This document shows, piece after piece, positions 27,234 to 37,017 of a DNA stretch of 64,000 nt (positions are counted from its first letter, which is position 1; each line of letters starts with the position of its first letter). Source of the stretch: Marinicella sp. Its GTDB lineage: Bacteria > Pseudomonadota > Gammaproteobacteria > Xanthomonadales > Marinicellaceae. Made by a program: the position numbers and the translations under genes. The notes beneath the pieces were generated by a model, which saw nothing but the letters and a program-made list of their open reading frames with translations, searched no databases and was not told where the DNA came from. The stretch covers positions 28,259-92,258 of the forward strand of contig JANQRW010000048.1 in NCBI GenBank assembly GCA_028284365.1. The letters run 5' to 3'.

Positions 27234-27761
27234 TTATGGTTGAGTAATAAGTACAACTTGTTGTGGTTGGGCGCCCTGCCTGGTGGACTCTTGCCATGAA
27301 ACAGTCACAGTACATACGCCATCATATGGCGGCACCGGACTCCAAACAGAAGGTGCTTGAGCAGTTACCAGATTGGCAGGCAACGTACCAATATTTTGAC
27401 AGGCTATATTGCCAGTTCCATTAGGCAAAGAAATCGCCAAGGAATTTGCCCATTCCTGCATATCATAAGTGGCTAATGCATTAAAGCCGCATGGCCTAGC
27501 CAGTGTGCATTCAAGGCTGCCTTGAGCTGGCGTGCCAGTATAAGTACCAGCCCATAAAGCAACTGGATTTGCACGCATTCGGTCGACCATATTTTCTGCC
27601 AAAAAATTAGCCTGAGACCTCAAATAACCATTGTGATTAGTTCTGACTGATATGGTCATCATGCCAGCTATCCCCAACAATCCAAAGGAAAACACCAACA
27701 CCGCCACCAAAACCTCTAGCAGAGTAAAACCTTCTTCTTTTCTTTTATTCATGAATATCAT
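27234..27761 (-). CDS. pilV: Minor pilin PilV
   Basis: 175-residue minor pilin. Leader MNKRKEEG then FTLLEVLVAVLVFSFGLLG with E5 present, the PilV/GspI signature; the region SQANFLAENMVDRMRAN is characteristic of PilV. The ATG at 27761 overlaps the fimT stop as ATGA, so it is used as the start; a second ATG three codons in (MNKRK) gives a more usual leader. Confidence 0.9.
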   Translation of the reverse strand: MIFMNKRKEEGFTLLEVLVAVLVFSFGLLGIAGMMTISVRTNHNGYLRSQANFLAENMVDRMRANPVALWAGTYTGTPAQGSLECTLARPCGFNALATYDMQEWANSLAISLPNGTGNIACQNIGTLPANLVTAQAPSVWSPVPPYDGVCTVTVSWQESTRQGAQPQQVVLITQP

Positions 27762-28243
27762 GGTCTTATCAACCTTACTGAACCAGATGGTAAAATTACT
27801 ATTTCCCTGAATGCATGACTCACATTTGTATTTTCAATCCTGAATCGTGTTGAATTGCCATTAACCAATGCGCCAAGTGAGTTAAAATCAACATCACCAG
27901 TAAAGTCGCCAGCTTGAGTTATCTGAATGTTGTTATCGAATGGCGGTACTTCTGCTATTCTTCTATTTGGACCATCCAATACCTCTAATGTAACGGTTCC
28001 ATTGCTCCAGTCTCTGGACGCACCTCTGCCTCTTAATCTAACAACGCCACCATATCGGATGGCTTCTGCCCTTGCAAAATTAATGCTGTATACAAATTCA
28101 TTGGTGGTATCGACAATCTGCTTCCTGACTTTGAAGTCACGATAATTGGGGATCCCCCAGGCCAGTAAGATTGAACCAATCAACAATGTAATCACCAGCT
28201 CTATGAGAGAAAAACCTCTATTTCTTTTGTGTAATTTGTGCAC
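27758..28243 (-). CDS. fimT: GspH/FimT-FimU family minor pilin
   Basis: 161-residue pseudopilin, first gene of the minor pilin operon. Leader MHKLHKRNRG then FSLIELVITLLIGSILLAWGIPNY. The globular part contains EFVYSINFARAEAIRYGG, the GspH/FimT signature, and ends in IVILPSGSVRLIRP. In Pseudomonas two such genes (fimT and fimU) precede pilV; only one is present here, and it may do the job of FimU, the tip-complex member. Confidence 0.85.
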   Translation of the reverse strand: MHKLHKRNRGFSLIELVITLLIGSILLAWGIPNYRDFKVRKQIVDTTNEFVYSINFARAEAIRYGGVVRLRGRGASRDWSNGTVTLEVLDGPNRRIAEVPPFDNNIQITQAGDFTGDVDFNSLGALVNGNSTRFRIENTNVSHAFREIVILPSGSVRLIRP

Positions 28244-28351
28244 TTACATTCTTTTAGATTTTAACCAGCTTGAATGGTAGATAAGATTGTTGTCAAACTC
28301 AAGTAGAGTTGAATAATTACCGATTGGCGGTGTTTTTTAAGGGACAAACGG

Positions 28352-29302
28352 TCATTTTTGTACCAAACGCAGTTCTTTAGGGAGTGCAAATACCATATTT
28401 TCCCGCTCTCCATTCAGTTCTTGAACTTGTAAGTTTGGCGTCAATTCTGCTATTGATTTTATGACATCCTTAACTAATTTCTCCGGCGCTGAAGCACCGG
28501 CTGTTAGTCCGATTGATTCAACATTTTCAAACCATGTTTGTTGTAAATCTGCTGCTCCATCAATCAAATAAGAAGTCGCGCCCTCACGTTCTGCTAATTC
28601 TTTGAGTCGGTTTGAGTTAGAGCTGTTGACACTTCCTACCACCAAAACCAAATCAGTTTTTGAGGCCAGCTCCCTCACAGCCATCTGACGATTTTGGGTG
28701 GCATAACAAATATCGTCATGCTTAGGGCCCTCAATTTTTGGAAAACGCTGACGCAATTCGTTGATAATGTCCCTGGTATCATCCATTGACAAAGTGGTCT
28801 GAGTGACATAAGCAATTTTTTCAGGTTGTTTAATATCGATGGCATTGGCCTCTGCCACCGAATCAACCAAATAGATAGCCCCCGTTCCTTTAAGCTTATC
28901 CCACTGACCCAGGGTGCCTTCAACCTCAGGATGGCCATGATGACCAATCAAAATTAAATCAAAGCCTTGCTTACAGTACCGAAACACTTCGATATGTACC
29001 TTAGTTACCAATGGACAGGTGGCATCAAATACTTTCAATTGACGATCAGCAGCTTCTTTACGCACAGCCTTAGATACGCCATGTGCTGAAAAAATCACAA
29101 TCTGATCATCCGGCACTTCTTCCAACTCATCAACAAACACCGCACCTCGGTCACGCAACTTGTCCACCACATACTGATTATGCACCACTTCATGACGCAC
29201 ATAAATCGGCGCACCAAATGAGTCCAAAGCACGATTAACTATATCTATGGCACGATCAACACCTGCACAAAATCCACGTGGATTGGCCAGCAATATTTTC
29301 AC
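28352..29302 (-). CDS. ispH: 4-hydroxy-3-methylbut-2-enyl diphosphate reductase
   Basis: Last enzyme of the MEP isoprenoid pathway, reducing HMBPP to IPP and DMAPP with a 4Fe-4S cluster. The 316 residues contain the three cluster cysteines in [12 protein letters not shown] (C12), [11 protein letters not shown] and [10 protein letters not shown], plus the HEVVHN and [10 protein letters not shown] substrate motifs. The start overlaps the lspA stop by 4 bp. It is the end of the ribF-ileS-lspA-ispH operon; fkpB, usual between lspA and ispH in Pseudomonas, is absent. Confidence 0.97.
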   Translation of the reverse strand: MKILLANPRGFCAGVDRAIDIVNRALDSFGAPIYVRHEVVHNQYVVDKLRDRGAVFVDELEEVPDDQIVIFSAHGVSKAVRKEAADRQLKVFDATCPLVTKVHIEVFRYCKQGFDLILIGHHGHPEVEGTLGQWDKLKGTGAIYLVDSVAEANAIDIKQPEKIAYVTQTTLSMDDTRDIINELRQRFPKIEGPKHDDICYATQNRQMAVRELASKTDLVLVVGSVNSSNSNRLKELAEREGATSYLIDGAADLQQTWFENVESIGLTAGASAPEKLVKDVIKSIAELTPNLQVQELNGERENMVFALPKELRLVQK

Positions 29303-29799
29303 GCTTGCTTTTCCTCTGTGTCTGATTCTTTGTTCTTGAATGCATCAATTATCAATAATACAGCGCCCAAAGTAATTGCCGAATCTGCAACATTAAATGC
29401 AGGCCAATAGTAACCTTTGTAGTGTAGTTCAATAAAATCAACCACATAACCTAACAAAACCCGATCCCATATATTACCCAATGCCCCACCAATCACTAAC
29501 ACCAAAGCAGTGTTTTGTAATTTCATGTTACGTGCATTTTGCCACAACCAATACAACAACCAAATCACAATAAGACCAGCAACCACTGAAATAAAATACC
29601 TTTGCCAACCTGATTGACTTGCCAGGATACTGAACGCCACACCTTCATTATGCATCAGAGTTAAATTAAAAAACTCTGTGATCTTCTTCGGCACATATAA
29701 GTCAAGCTTATTGCTGGCAATTGACTTGGTCCATTGATCCAAGATCAACACCACCACACTCACCCACAAATAGACCCAACCTGAATTCTTGAGCTTCAT
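29299..29799 (-). CDS. lspA: Lipoprotein signal peptidase (type II)
   Basis: Inner-membrane aspartyl protease that removes signal peptides from prolipoproteins. The 166 residues have four transmembrane helices and the two catalytic Asp motifs [10 protein letters not shown] and [11 protein letters not shown]. The N-terminal DQWTKSIA motif is also conserved. It overlaps ileS by one base and ispH by 4 bp. Confidence 0.96.
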   Translation of the reverse strand: MKLKNSGWVYLWVSVVVLILDQWTKSIASNKLDLYVPKKITEFFNLTLMHNEGVAFSILASQSGWQRYFISVVAGLIVIWLLYWLWQNARNMKLQNTALVLVIGGALGNIWDRVLLGYVVDFIELHYKGYYWPAFNVADSAITLGAVLLIIDAFKNKESDTEEKQA

Positions 29800-32600
29800 T
29801 AAGCGAATTGCCTCACTTCACCTTGCCCATCTACATTTTCCACACAACGCCCACAAATGGTTGGATGTGCTTTATTAACACCCACATCCGTGCGAATGTG
29901 CCAACAACGCTCACACTTTTCGCCCGATGCCACATTGACTTGTATGGCAATTGAACCACCTTCTGGTAATTCTACTGCCTCAGCATTTCCACAATCACCC
30001 CATGGCAAAACCTGGGCTTCTGATGTAATCAGCACAAACCTCAGCTCATCATTCATTGGCTGCAGTTGTTCAAATAAACCATCAGACACAAACAATCTAA
30101 CCTCAGCATCCAATGATGAACCAATGTCACCTGCTACACGCAGCCCTTCCAATTGTTTTGAAACAGCCTGTCTGATACTGGCTATGGTTTGCCACTTGCT
30201 GGCTTGTTCATTAAACTCATGAACAGGAAATTCATACCAGCGTGAGAACAATATATGTTCATTTTGACCACTGGACTGCCGGATCTCATCAGCAGTAAAG
30301 GTTAAGATGGGGGCTATCAGCCTTTCTAAAGCATTCAAAATGTGGTACATCGCAGTTTGTGCAGATTTACGTGCAGCACTGTCAACATGACAAGTATAAA
30401 GCCGGTCTTTGATCACATCCAGATAGAATGCACCCATGTCTTGCGAACAGAAATGATGAATTTTTTGATAAACCAAGTGCAATTGATAAGCATCATAGTG
30501 TTCAATCACTTCACACTGCAACTGCCTGGCCCGATCGATAGCCCACAAGTCAATTTCAGCACACTGCTTTGCAACCAATAAATCATCTGCACTGAACTCA
30601 TTTAAATTACCCAACATAAAACGAGCCGTGTTTCTGATCCTGCGGTAACCATCCGCAGCCCGGTTGAGGATTTCATTGGAGATGGTCATTTCACCCCGAT
30701 AATCAGCCGATGCCACCCACAAGCGCAGAATATCAGCACCTAAAGTATTGACCACGTCTTTGGGTGAGATCACATTACCCAAGGATTTAGACATTTTTTT
30801 GCCATCTTTATCAACCACAAAACCATGCGTCAAAACTTGTTTGTATGGCGCACGCTCGTTAATAGCAACACCTGTTAATAATGACGAGTGAAACCAGCCA
30901 CGATGTTGATCCGAACCTTCTAGATACAAATCAGCTGGCTCTTGCAAAGCTTCGTTTTGCTTTAAAACACAATAATGGGTCACACCTGAATCAAACCACA
31001 CATCCAATACATCGGTCACCTTCTCATAAACATCAACATCCGCTCCAATTAAATCGGCATCATCCAATTCATACCAGACATCCAAACCCTTTTGCTCCAC
31101 CAGATCAGCCACTTGTGCCATAATCTGGGGGGTGTTCGGATGAAGCTCACCGGTTTGTTTATGCACATATAAAGTAATTGGGACTCCCCAAGTCCTTTGT
31201 CTTGAAATACACCATTCAGGGCGGTTTTCGATCATCTTGTAGATACGTTCTTCACCCCAATTGGGAATCCACTCTACCTTTTTAATCTCCTCAAGTGCAC
31301 TGGCACGCAAACCTTCTTTATCCATACTGATGAACCACTGTGGCGTAGTCCTGAATGCCGTAGGTGTTTTGTGACGCCAACAATGAGGATAGCTGTGTCT
31401 GATACCCTCATGGTGCAACAGCTGCCCAGCTTTGCCCAAAGCCTCTGTTACTGTCTCGTTGGCTTGCCAAACATGTTGCCCCGCAAACAATGGTGTATCT
31501 GGTAAATAAACACCATCTGAATCAACTGGATTATAAACTTCCAAATCATAGGTTTTACCGACATTAAAATCATCTACACCATGCCCAGGAGCAGTATGCA
31601 CCGCACCCGTACCTGCTTCGGTATTGACGTGTTCACCCATGATTACTGGCACCATTTTGTTATAAAGCGGGTGTTTTAACTGTAAAAGCTCCAACTCCTG
31701 ACCCACCACTTTAGCCAAAACCTCATGCTTCTCAACTGCTAGTCGGGACATCACTTCATCAACCATATCGGCTGCCACTACCAAATAATGGGTGGCATGA
31801 CCTTTAACCAATGCATAAGTCAATTCAGGATGCAAAGAAACCGCCTGATTGGCAGGAATGGTCCAAGGCGTGGTGGTCCAAATCGGCAATGCCACAGGTT
31901 GTGTAAAATCGCTGACTCCGAACTTCTGCGCTACTGCAGCACCATCTATAAAGTCAAATGCAACATCAATCGCTGGCGAATTTTTATCTTGATATTCAAT
32001 TTCAGCTTCAGCCAATGCAGAACCACAATCAAAACACCAATTAACTGGCTTCACTCCTTTTTCAATGTGGTTGTTGGCTGCTATTTCTGCCAATGCGCGA
32101 ATCATATTGGCTTCATAGTCGAATGACTTGGTTAAATAAGGCTTGTCCCAGTCACCCAAAACACCCAACCTAATAAAATCTTGTTTTTGTATGTTAACTT
32201 GATTCTCTGCGTAATCACGGCACTTTTGTCTAAAGGTTTTCGCATCGACTTTCTTACCAACCTTACCCACTTTCTTTTCAACCTGCACTTCAATCGGCAA
32301 CCCATGACAATCCCAGCCGGGTACGTATGGCGCACGAAAACCTGACATCATTTTTGATTTAACTATGATGTCTTTAAGAATTTTATTAACCGCATGACCA
32401 ATGTGAATGGCACCATTGGCATAAGGAGGTCCATCATGAAGAATAAATGGCTTACTGTCTTGATGGTGTTTTTGCAAAGCTTCATATAAACCATCTTTAT
32501 TCCACTGTTTAATCCATTGTGGTTCCTTAGTGGCCAGTGAAGCCTTCATTTTGAAATTGGTTTTGGGTAAATTAAGTGTTTGTTTATAGTCTTGGCTCAA
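29799..32600 (-). CDS. ileS: Isoleucyl-tRNA synthetase
   Basis: Charges tRNA-Ile. The 933 residues show the class I motifs HIGH (GPPYANGAIHIGHAVNK) and KMSKS (DGKKMSKSLGN), the editing CP1 domain (TTPWTIPANQAVSL) and a C-terminal zinc ribbon with CERCW and TICGRC. The layout is the bacterial type. It overlaps ribF by 4 bp. Confidence 0.98.
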   Translation of the reverse strand: MSQDYKQTLNLPKTNFKMKASLATKEPQWIKQWNKDGLYEALQKHHQDSKPFILHDGPPYANGAIHIGHAVNKILKDIIVKSKMMSGFRAPYVPGWDCHGLPIEVQVEKKVGKVGKKVDAKTFRQKCRDYAENQVNIQKQDFIRLGVLGDWDKPYLTKSFDYEANMIRALAEIAANNHIEKGVKPVNWCFDCGSALAEAEIEYQDKNSPAIDVAFDFIDGAAVAQKFGVSDFTQPVALPIWTTTPWTIPANQAVSLHPELTYALVKGHATHYLVVAADMVDEVMSRLAVEKHEVLAKVVGQELELLQLKHPLYNKMVPVIMGEHVNTEAGTGAVHTAPGHGVDDFNVGKTYDLEVYNPVDSDGVYLPDTPLFAGQHVWQANETVTEALGKAGQLLHHEGIRHSYPHCWRHKTPTAFRTTPQWFISMDKEGLRASALEEIKKVEWIPNWGEERIYKMIENRPEWCISRQRTWGVPITLYVHKQTGELHPNTPQIMAQVADLVEQKGLDVWYELDDADLIGADVDVYEKVTDVLDVWFDSGVTHYCVLKQNEALQEPADLYLEGSDQHRGWFHSSLLTGVAINERAPYKQVLTHGFVVDKDGKKMSKSLGNVISPKDVVNTLGADILRLWVASADYRGEMTISNEILNRAADGYRRIRNTARFMLGNLNEFSADDLLVAKQCAEIDLWAIDRARQLQCEVIEHYDAYQLHLVYQKIHHFCSQDMGAFYLDVIKDRLYTCHVDSAARKSAQTAMYHILNALERLIAPILTFTADEIRQSSGQNEHILFSRWYEFPVHEFNEQASKWQTIASIRQAVSKQLEGLRVAGDIGSSLDAEVRLFVSDGLFEQLQPMNDELRFVLITSEAQVLPWGDCGNAEAVELPEGGSIAIQVNVASGEKCERCWHIRTDVGVNKAHPTICGRCVENVDGQGEVRQFA

Positions 32601-33535
32601 ACCGGTTCTCCTTCCAAATCGGCAAAATATTTTCTGGTATCGCTGACATCTCTCTCAATGGCAGCAGTTAAATCACATAAGGTATCGAATTCTACTTCAT
32701 TTCGAAGCTTTTGATAAAACAAAACTTCAACACATTGACCATATACCTGCTGCTCAAAATCCAAGACATATACTTCAACACGCTTAGCATTACCACCAAC
32801 ACTTGGATTCAACCCAACTGAAGCCACAGCTTGGTACTTATGGCCACCAATAATGATTCCCACTACATAGATACCATGCAGAGGAAAATCTCCTGTTTTA
32901 AGCTCTAAATTAATGGTTGGATAACCCAGATCTCGGCCTAATTTTTGTCCATGAGCCACTCGCCCAAGCAAATTAAAATCACGTCCCAACAACACTTTGG
33001 CTTGGACAAAATCACCACTTCTAAGCAAACGTCTGATCAAAGTAGAGCTTATCCGTTGATCATTGGCTCTCACAGAAGGTACTTTGTACACTTCAATGCC
33101 ATGATGATGCGCCATGGTTTTAAGCATTTCAAAGTCACCTTCACGATTGGCTCCAAACTTAAAATCATCACCAACCACAATATATTCTGCATTCAAACCC
33201 CGTAATAACACATCATAAAAAAAACGATGTGCCTGCATGTTCATCAGGTAACTATTGAAATTCAAATTGCAGAAGACATCCACCCCTAACTCATACAACA
33301 TCCTGTGTTTCAAACGAAATGGAGTCAGTAGCTCGACAGCATCATGACCTTTGAAATGTTGTAGCGGCAATGGTTGCATAGAAACCACCGCCGCTAGATT
33401 CCGATGTTCTTGAGCATGTTTGGTGGTTTGTCTGATCAGTGCCTGGTGCCCCATATGAACACCATCAAAGTTACCTATGGTGATACTTGTTTTTCGATCC
33501 AAAGGCTTTCTATGTGGGTATCTGACTATCTCCAT
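32597..33535 (-). CDS. ribF: Bifunctional riboflavin kinase/FAD synthetase
   Basis: Makes FMN and then FAD. The N-terminal nucleotidyltransferase domain shows TIGNFDGVHMGHQALI and VVGDDFKFGANREGD with SSTLIRRLL, and the C-terminal flavokinase domain shows GRDLGYPTINLE. Length 312 is normal. It overlaps murJ by 10 bp and ileS by 4 bp in a tight operon. Confidence 0.96.
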   Translation of the reverse strand: MEIVRYPHRKPLDRKTSITIGNFDGVHMGHQALIRQTTKHAQEHRNLAAVVSMQPLPLQHFKGHDAVELLTPFRLKHRMLYELGVDVFCNLNFNSYLMNMQAHRFFYDVLLRGLNAEYIVVGDDFKFGANREGDFEMLKTMAHHHGIEVYKVPSVRANDQRISSTLIRRLLRSGDFVQAKVLLGRDFNLLGRVAHGQKLGRDLGYPTINLELKTGDFPLHGIYVVGIIIGGHKYQAVASVGLNPSVGGNAKRVEVYVLDFEQQVYGQCVEVLFYQKLRNEVEFDTLCDLTAAIERDVSDTRKYFADLEGEPV

Positions 33536-35076
33536 GGCACCATCTTATGTATTTTCAAAAACCACATACTTATAAAATAAACAGCGGCCGCAACAACAAT
33601 CAAAACAATCAGGTTAAAAAAGCGATAATAACCAGGAATTTCGTGCCATTGTGGCATCAGCCACTGCATGCCCCATATTGCGAGTACCATAAGAATCAGT
33701 GACACCATGATTTTGAACAACAAGCCAATTGATAACAAGGGTTTATCAATTACATTCGCTTCCACTAATTTTCGATACAGCCAATAACATTGTATCCAAG
33801 CAGAGCTAACACCAGCCATGGCCAGCCCAACATGCAATGAAACCACATTGAAATAATACAACACCCCAACAAAAGTAAAATTTAACACAACATTGATTGA
33901 CATGGCTTTCAGTGCAATCTTAACAGGCGTTTTGGTGTCTTTTCGTGAATAAAATGCTGGCAACAATACTTTGTTAGCCACAAAGGCTGGCAACCCAAAC
34001 ATAAAGACCATCAAACTATAAGATGTGTAGGTTGCGTTTTGTAGCGTGAACTCCCCATAAACAAACAGAGTGGTTATAACCGGCATTGCCAACACCAACA
34101 ACCCAACTGCCGATGGCAGAGCAATAATCATGGCAACCGACATCGCCCACTGCAAGGTTTTCTGATAATCATCTTTATCTAATTCAGCAAAAGCAGTAGA
34201 TAATTTAGGTAAAATCACAGTAGATATGGCAATACCAAATAAACCCAGCGGAAACTCAACCAAACGGTCAGTCGTATATAAAAATGAAGGACTGCCCTCT
34301 AAGGGTAATGCCGTTGAAAGCGCCGTATCAACCAACAAGTTAATTTGTGCCGCTGAAGAACCAATCAAAGTTGGAATCATCAGTGTCATTACTTTCTTTA
34401 CTTCTGGATCGTTAAACTTGACCACTGGTTTTGGCAATAATCCCAACTTAATCAAAGCAGGAATTTGCATTAATAATTGTAACAGCCCAGCCATCAAAAC
34501 ACCCCAAGCCATTACGTTGATTGGAATATCGAAATAATCTTTGGCGAAAATCATCATCAAAATTAACACCACATTCAACATAATAGGCGTCGCAGCTGCC
34601 AGTGCAAAACGACCAAAACTGTTCAGGATGCCAGCACTGAATGAAACCAATGAAACAAATAACAGGTAAGGCAACATGATTCTAAACATGGATACAGTCT
34701 GATCAAATGCGAGCTGATTATCCAAAAAACCCACACCAAAAACTGAAATCACTCCTGGGGCTATTAATTCAAACAAACCGACAACAAGCAACAACACTGC
34801 CAATAAACAACCAAAAATGTGGTTGATGAACAATTTTAGATACTCACCATTATGCTTGGCTTTGACCTCGTTAAGAACTGGCACAAAGGCCAGAGAAAAT
34901 GAACCCTCTGCAAATATGCGGCGCATAAAATTAGGAATTTTAAATGCAACGACAAAAGCGTCAGTCATTAAACTGACACCAAAAAAACGCAAAAACAACA
35001 CGTCTCGCACAAAGCCTGAGACTCTTGATAATAAAGTAAAAAAACTGACTGTGGCTGTAGATTTAATCAAATTCAT
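33526..35076 (-). CDS. murJ: Lipid II flippase MurJ
   Basis: Polytopic MOP-superfamily protein that flips lipid II across the inner membrane. The 516 residues with about 14 helices begin KSTATVSFFTLLSRVSGFVRD and contain FMRRIFAEGSFSLAFVPVLNE, the MurJ signature with its central-cavity arginines. It is divergent from rpsT, a common gammaproteobacterial arrangement, and is first of the murJ-ribF-ileS-lspA-ispH run. Confidence 0.96.
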   Translation of the reverse strand: MNLIKSTATVSFFTLLSRVSGFVRDVLFLRFFGVSLMTDAFVVAFKIPNFMRRIFAEGSFSLAFVPVLNEVKAKHNGEYLKLFINHIFGCLLAVLLLVVGLFELIAPGVISVFGVGFLDNQLAFDQTVSMFRIMLPYLLFVSLVSFSAGILNSFGRFALAAATPIMLNVVLILMMIFAKDYFDIPINVMAWGVLMAGLLQLLMQIPALIKLGLLPKPVVKFNDPEVKKVMTLMIPTLIGSSAAQINLLVDTALSTALPLEGSPSFLYTTDRLVEFPLGLFGIAISTVILPKLSTAFAELDKDDYQKTLQWAMSVAMIIALPSAVGLLVLAMPVITTLFVYGEFTLQNATYTSYSLMVFMFGLPAFVANKVLLPAFYSRKDTKTPVKIALKAMSINVVLNFTFVGVLYYFNVVSLHVGLAMAGVSSAWIQCYWLYRKLVEANVIDKPLLSIGLLFKIMVSLILMVLAIWGMQWLMPQWHEIPGYYRFFNLIVLIVVAAAVYFISMWFLKIHKMVPWR

Positions 35077-35097
35077 AGAATTAATAACCTATCCATG

Positions 35098-35126
35098 TTG
35101 ACTATTCATATATTTAGTGGGAAAAT
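35098..35126 (+). promoter_or_regulatory. Probable rpsT promoter
   Basis: TTGACT at 35098-35103 and GAAAAT at 35121-35126 are spaced 17 bp. The -35 is near consensus and the -10 has four of six consensus bases. It lies about 45 bp before the rpsT start. Confidence 0.5.
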
Positions 35127-35169
35127 GCGCCGTTTTTTAAAATTCTTGTATCAATAAGGAGAAATAGGT

Positions 35170-35433
35170 TTGGCAAATTCAGCATCTGCAAGAAAACGCG
35201 TTAGACAAGCTGTTAAAAATAGGCAGCATAACATGAGCTTGCGTTCAAAAGCACGCACATCAATCAAAAAAGTAGTCACTGCCATTGAAAATGGTGACAA
35301 AAAAGCCGCCCAAGAGCTATACAATCAAATGGTTCCTGTGGTTGATGGCATTGCGAGAAAAGGGTTGTACCATAAAAATAAAATTGCTCGCCACAAAAGC
35401 CGCTTGAATGCAAAAATTAAAGCCATGGCGTAA
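35170..35433 (+). CDS. rpsT: Ribosomal protein S20
   Basis: Small-subunit primary 16S rRNA-binding protein, 87 residues, rich in Lys/Arg/Ala ([20 protein letters not shown]). The start codon is TTG after AAGGAG: the frame has no ATG at this position. A UUG start is also the rule for enterobacterial rpsT, where it is tied to autoregulation of translation. A long hairpin follows the gene. Confidence 0.97.
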   Translation: MANSASARKRVRQAVKNRQHNMSLRSKARTSIKKVVTAIENGDKKAAQELYNQMVPVVDGIARKGLYHKNKIARHKSRLNAKIKAMA

Positions 35434-35445
35434 AAGTTATGGTTG

Positions 35446-35485
35446 TTAATCGCATTTAAATTTCAATGCATCTAAATGCGATTAA
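35446..35485 (+). terminator. Hairpin after rpsT, probable terminator
   Basis: TTAATCGCATTTA (35446-35458) and TAAATGCGATTAA (35473-35485) are perfect 13-bp inverted arms around a 14-nt loop. The following T-tract is weak (ACCTAATTTTAAAG), so it may act as an mRNA-stabilising end or a weak terminator. Confidence 0.6.
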
Positions 35486-35511
35486 TACCTAATTTTAAAG
35501 TTCCTAATAAA

Positions 35512-35528
35512 GTGACAATTCTTGTCAC
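35512..35528. promoter_or_regulatory. Perfect palindrome upstream of HD-GYP gene
   Basis: GTGACAA-TTC-TTGTCAC is a perfect 7-bp inverted repeat with a 3-bp centre, about 150 bp upstream of the HD-GYP start. It has the form of a dimeric regulator operator; the regulator cannot be named. Confidence 0.4.
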
Positions 35529-35595
35529 CTCAGTTTTAAAAAAACCTCAACAATCTATCATTTTCACATCAAAGTCCCCATGTTTTTGAGTTTTT

Positions 35596-35611
35596 TGTGA
35601 TGCACGTCACT
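35596..35611. promoter_or_regulatory. CRP/Vfr-like binding site
   Basis: TGTGA-TGCACG-TCACT matches the CRP consensus TGTGA-6 nt-TCACA at nine of ten half-site bases. It is centred about 72 bp upstream of the HD-GYP start, a plausible activator position for a promoter in 35620-35660. Confidence 0.5.
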
Positions 35612-35675
35612 ATTTATCTTGTTAATTACATGATATCATCAACCGCGGGTATAGATAACTATCGTTTGAGTGGTC

Positions 35676-36977
35676 ATGAAAATAGAAAAAGAAAAAGTAT
35701 CGGTTAAGTTCCTCAAAGTTGGCATGTATGTTTGCAAGCTGGATCGTTCTTGGCTGGAAACACCATTCCCATTTCAGGGATTTTACATACGCAGTCAGAG
35801 TGAAATCAGAGATCTACGCGCTTTCTGTGAGCATGTGTACATAGATGTCGAAAAGGGCAAGTCACTGGTTAATGAACCAGAAATTTCAAAACCTTCTCCA
35901 CTGTTACGCAAAAAGAAAGCTAACAACAAGTACCGTGGGCGTGTCAAACCATTGGTTGTTAAACATGATTACTATACTCACAATCTAAAACCCATTAAGA
36001 AAGAGTTTGGCCCAGCAAAAACTTTGATGCTTGATCTCAACAGCGCCATTGAAGAAACCAGCTTCAACTTAAGAGTTGGTAAAGGCTTGAATATCAAAAA
36101 AACCAAACAAGTCGCATCACATGTTGTTAACTCTGTAATTCGTAACCCCAATACCCTGGTATGGCTGACACAATTAAAAGAAAAAGGCCAATATGTTTAT
36201 GGACATTCTTTACGTTCAGCTGTATTGTCAGCGGTTTTCGGACGTCACTTAGGCATTAAAGAAAACGATTTGGAAGTTTTGGTTACTGGTGTTTTACTGG
36301 CTGATATTGGTAAAACCAAGTTGAGCAGGAAACTACTTAACAAAGCAGAAGAATTAACTACAGAAGAACGCAAAATCTTTGAATCACATGTTGAGCTGGG
36401 CGTTGAAATATTAGCTAAGGACAACACGCTTGATCACAACATTTTAACCATTGCCGAAACTCATCACGAACGTTTTGACGGCAGCGGTTACCCATACGGT
36501 TTGGTTGGCGACGAAATCCCAGCATTTGGACAAATAGCGGGTATCGTGGACACCTTTGATGCCATGACCAGTAAGAAGCCTTACGGTGCTGTTTATACTT
36601 CATCACATGCTATGGAGTGGCTATTTAAGCAACGTAATAAACTGTTTAGTGCTAAACTGGTAGATGAATTTATCCAGGCGATCGGTTTGTATCCTGCGGG
36701 CTCAACTGTTGAACTATCAGATGGTTCAGTTGGCGTGGTCTTATCACACAACAAAGAAAAACGCTTAAAGCCTGAAGTCTTATTAATTAAAGACTCACAA
36801 AAGAACATGTTGGAAAAACCTAAATTTATAGATTTGTCCAAAAAAGCAGTTTTTTCTAACAAAGACAGACCATGTATCATCAGCGCATTGAAATCAGATA
36901 CCTTGAACATCAATGTTGATGAATTGATTAACGCTTTCCACAATAAAAATCTGGTGCAGAAATTATTGACCGCTTAA
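35676..36977 (+). CDS. DUF3391/HD-GYP domain protein, HD pair altered
   Basis: Predicted cyclic-di-GMP phosphodiesterase-like protein of 433 residues. An N-terminal DUF3391 (KVGMYVCKLDRSWLETPFPFQGFYI) is followed by the HD-GYP domain: HSLRSAVLSAVFG, HVELGVEIL, AETHHERFDGSGYP and DTFDAMTS are intact. The HD pair itself reads A209-D210 (LLADIGKTK, normally HDIGK), so a metal-ligand histidine is missing. It may be weakly active or a c-di-GMP/GYP-mediated interaction module. The start ATG (MKIEKEKVS) follows an in-frame GTG two codons upstream. Pilus genes in the window make c-di-GMP control plausible, but no link is shown. Confidence 0.88.
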   Translation: MKIEKEKVSVKFLKVGMYVCKLDRSWLETPFPFQGFYIRSQSEIRDLRAFCEHVYIDVEKGKSLVNEPEISKPSPLLRKKKANNKYRGRVKPLVVKHDYYTHNLKPIKKEFGPAKTLMLDLNSAIEETSFNLRVGKGLNIKKTKQVASHVVNSVIRNPNTLVWLTQLKEKGQYVYGHSLRSAVLSAVFGRHLGIKENDLEVLVTGVLLADIGKTKLSRKLLNKAEELTTEERKIFESHVELGVEILAKDNTLDHNILTIAETHHERFDGSGYPYGLVGDEIPAFGQIAGIVDTFDAMTSKKPYGAVYTSSHAMEWLFKQRNKLFSAKLVDEFIQAIGLYPAGSTVELSDGSVGVVLSHNKEKRLKPEVLLIKDSQKNMLEKPKFIDLSKKAVFSNKDRPCIISALKSDTLNINVDELINAFHNKNLVQKLLTA

Positions 36978-37017
36978 GTAAAACAATACCACTTAATTCG
37001 ATCAAAATTTAATTCCA

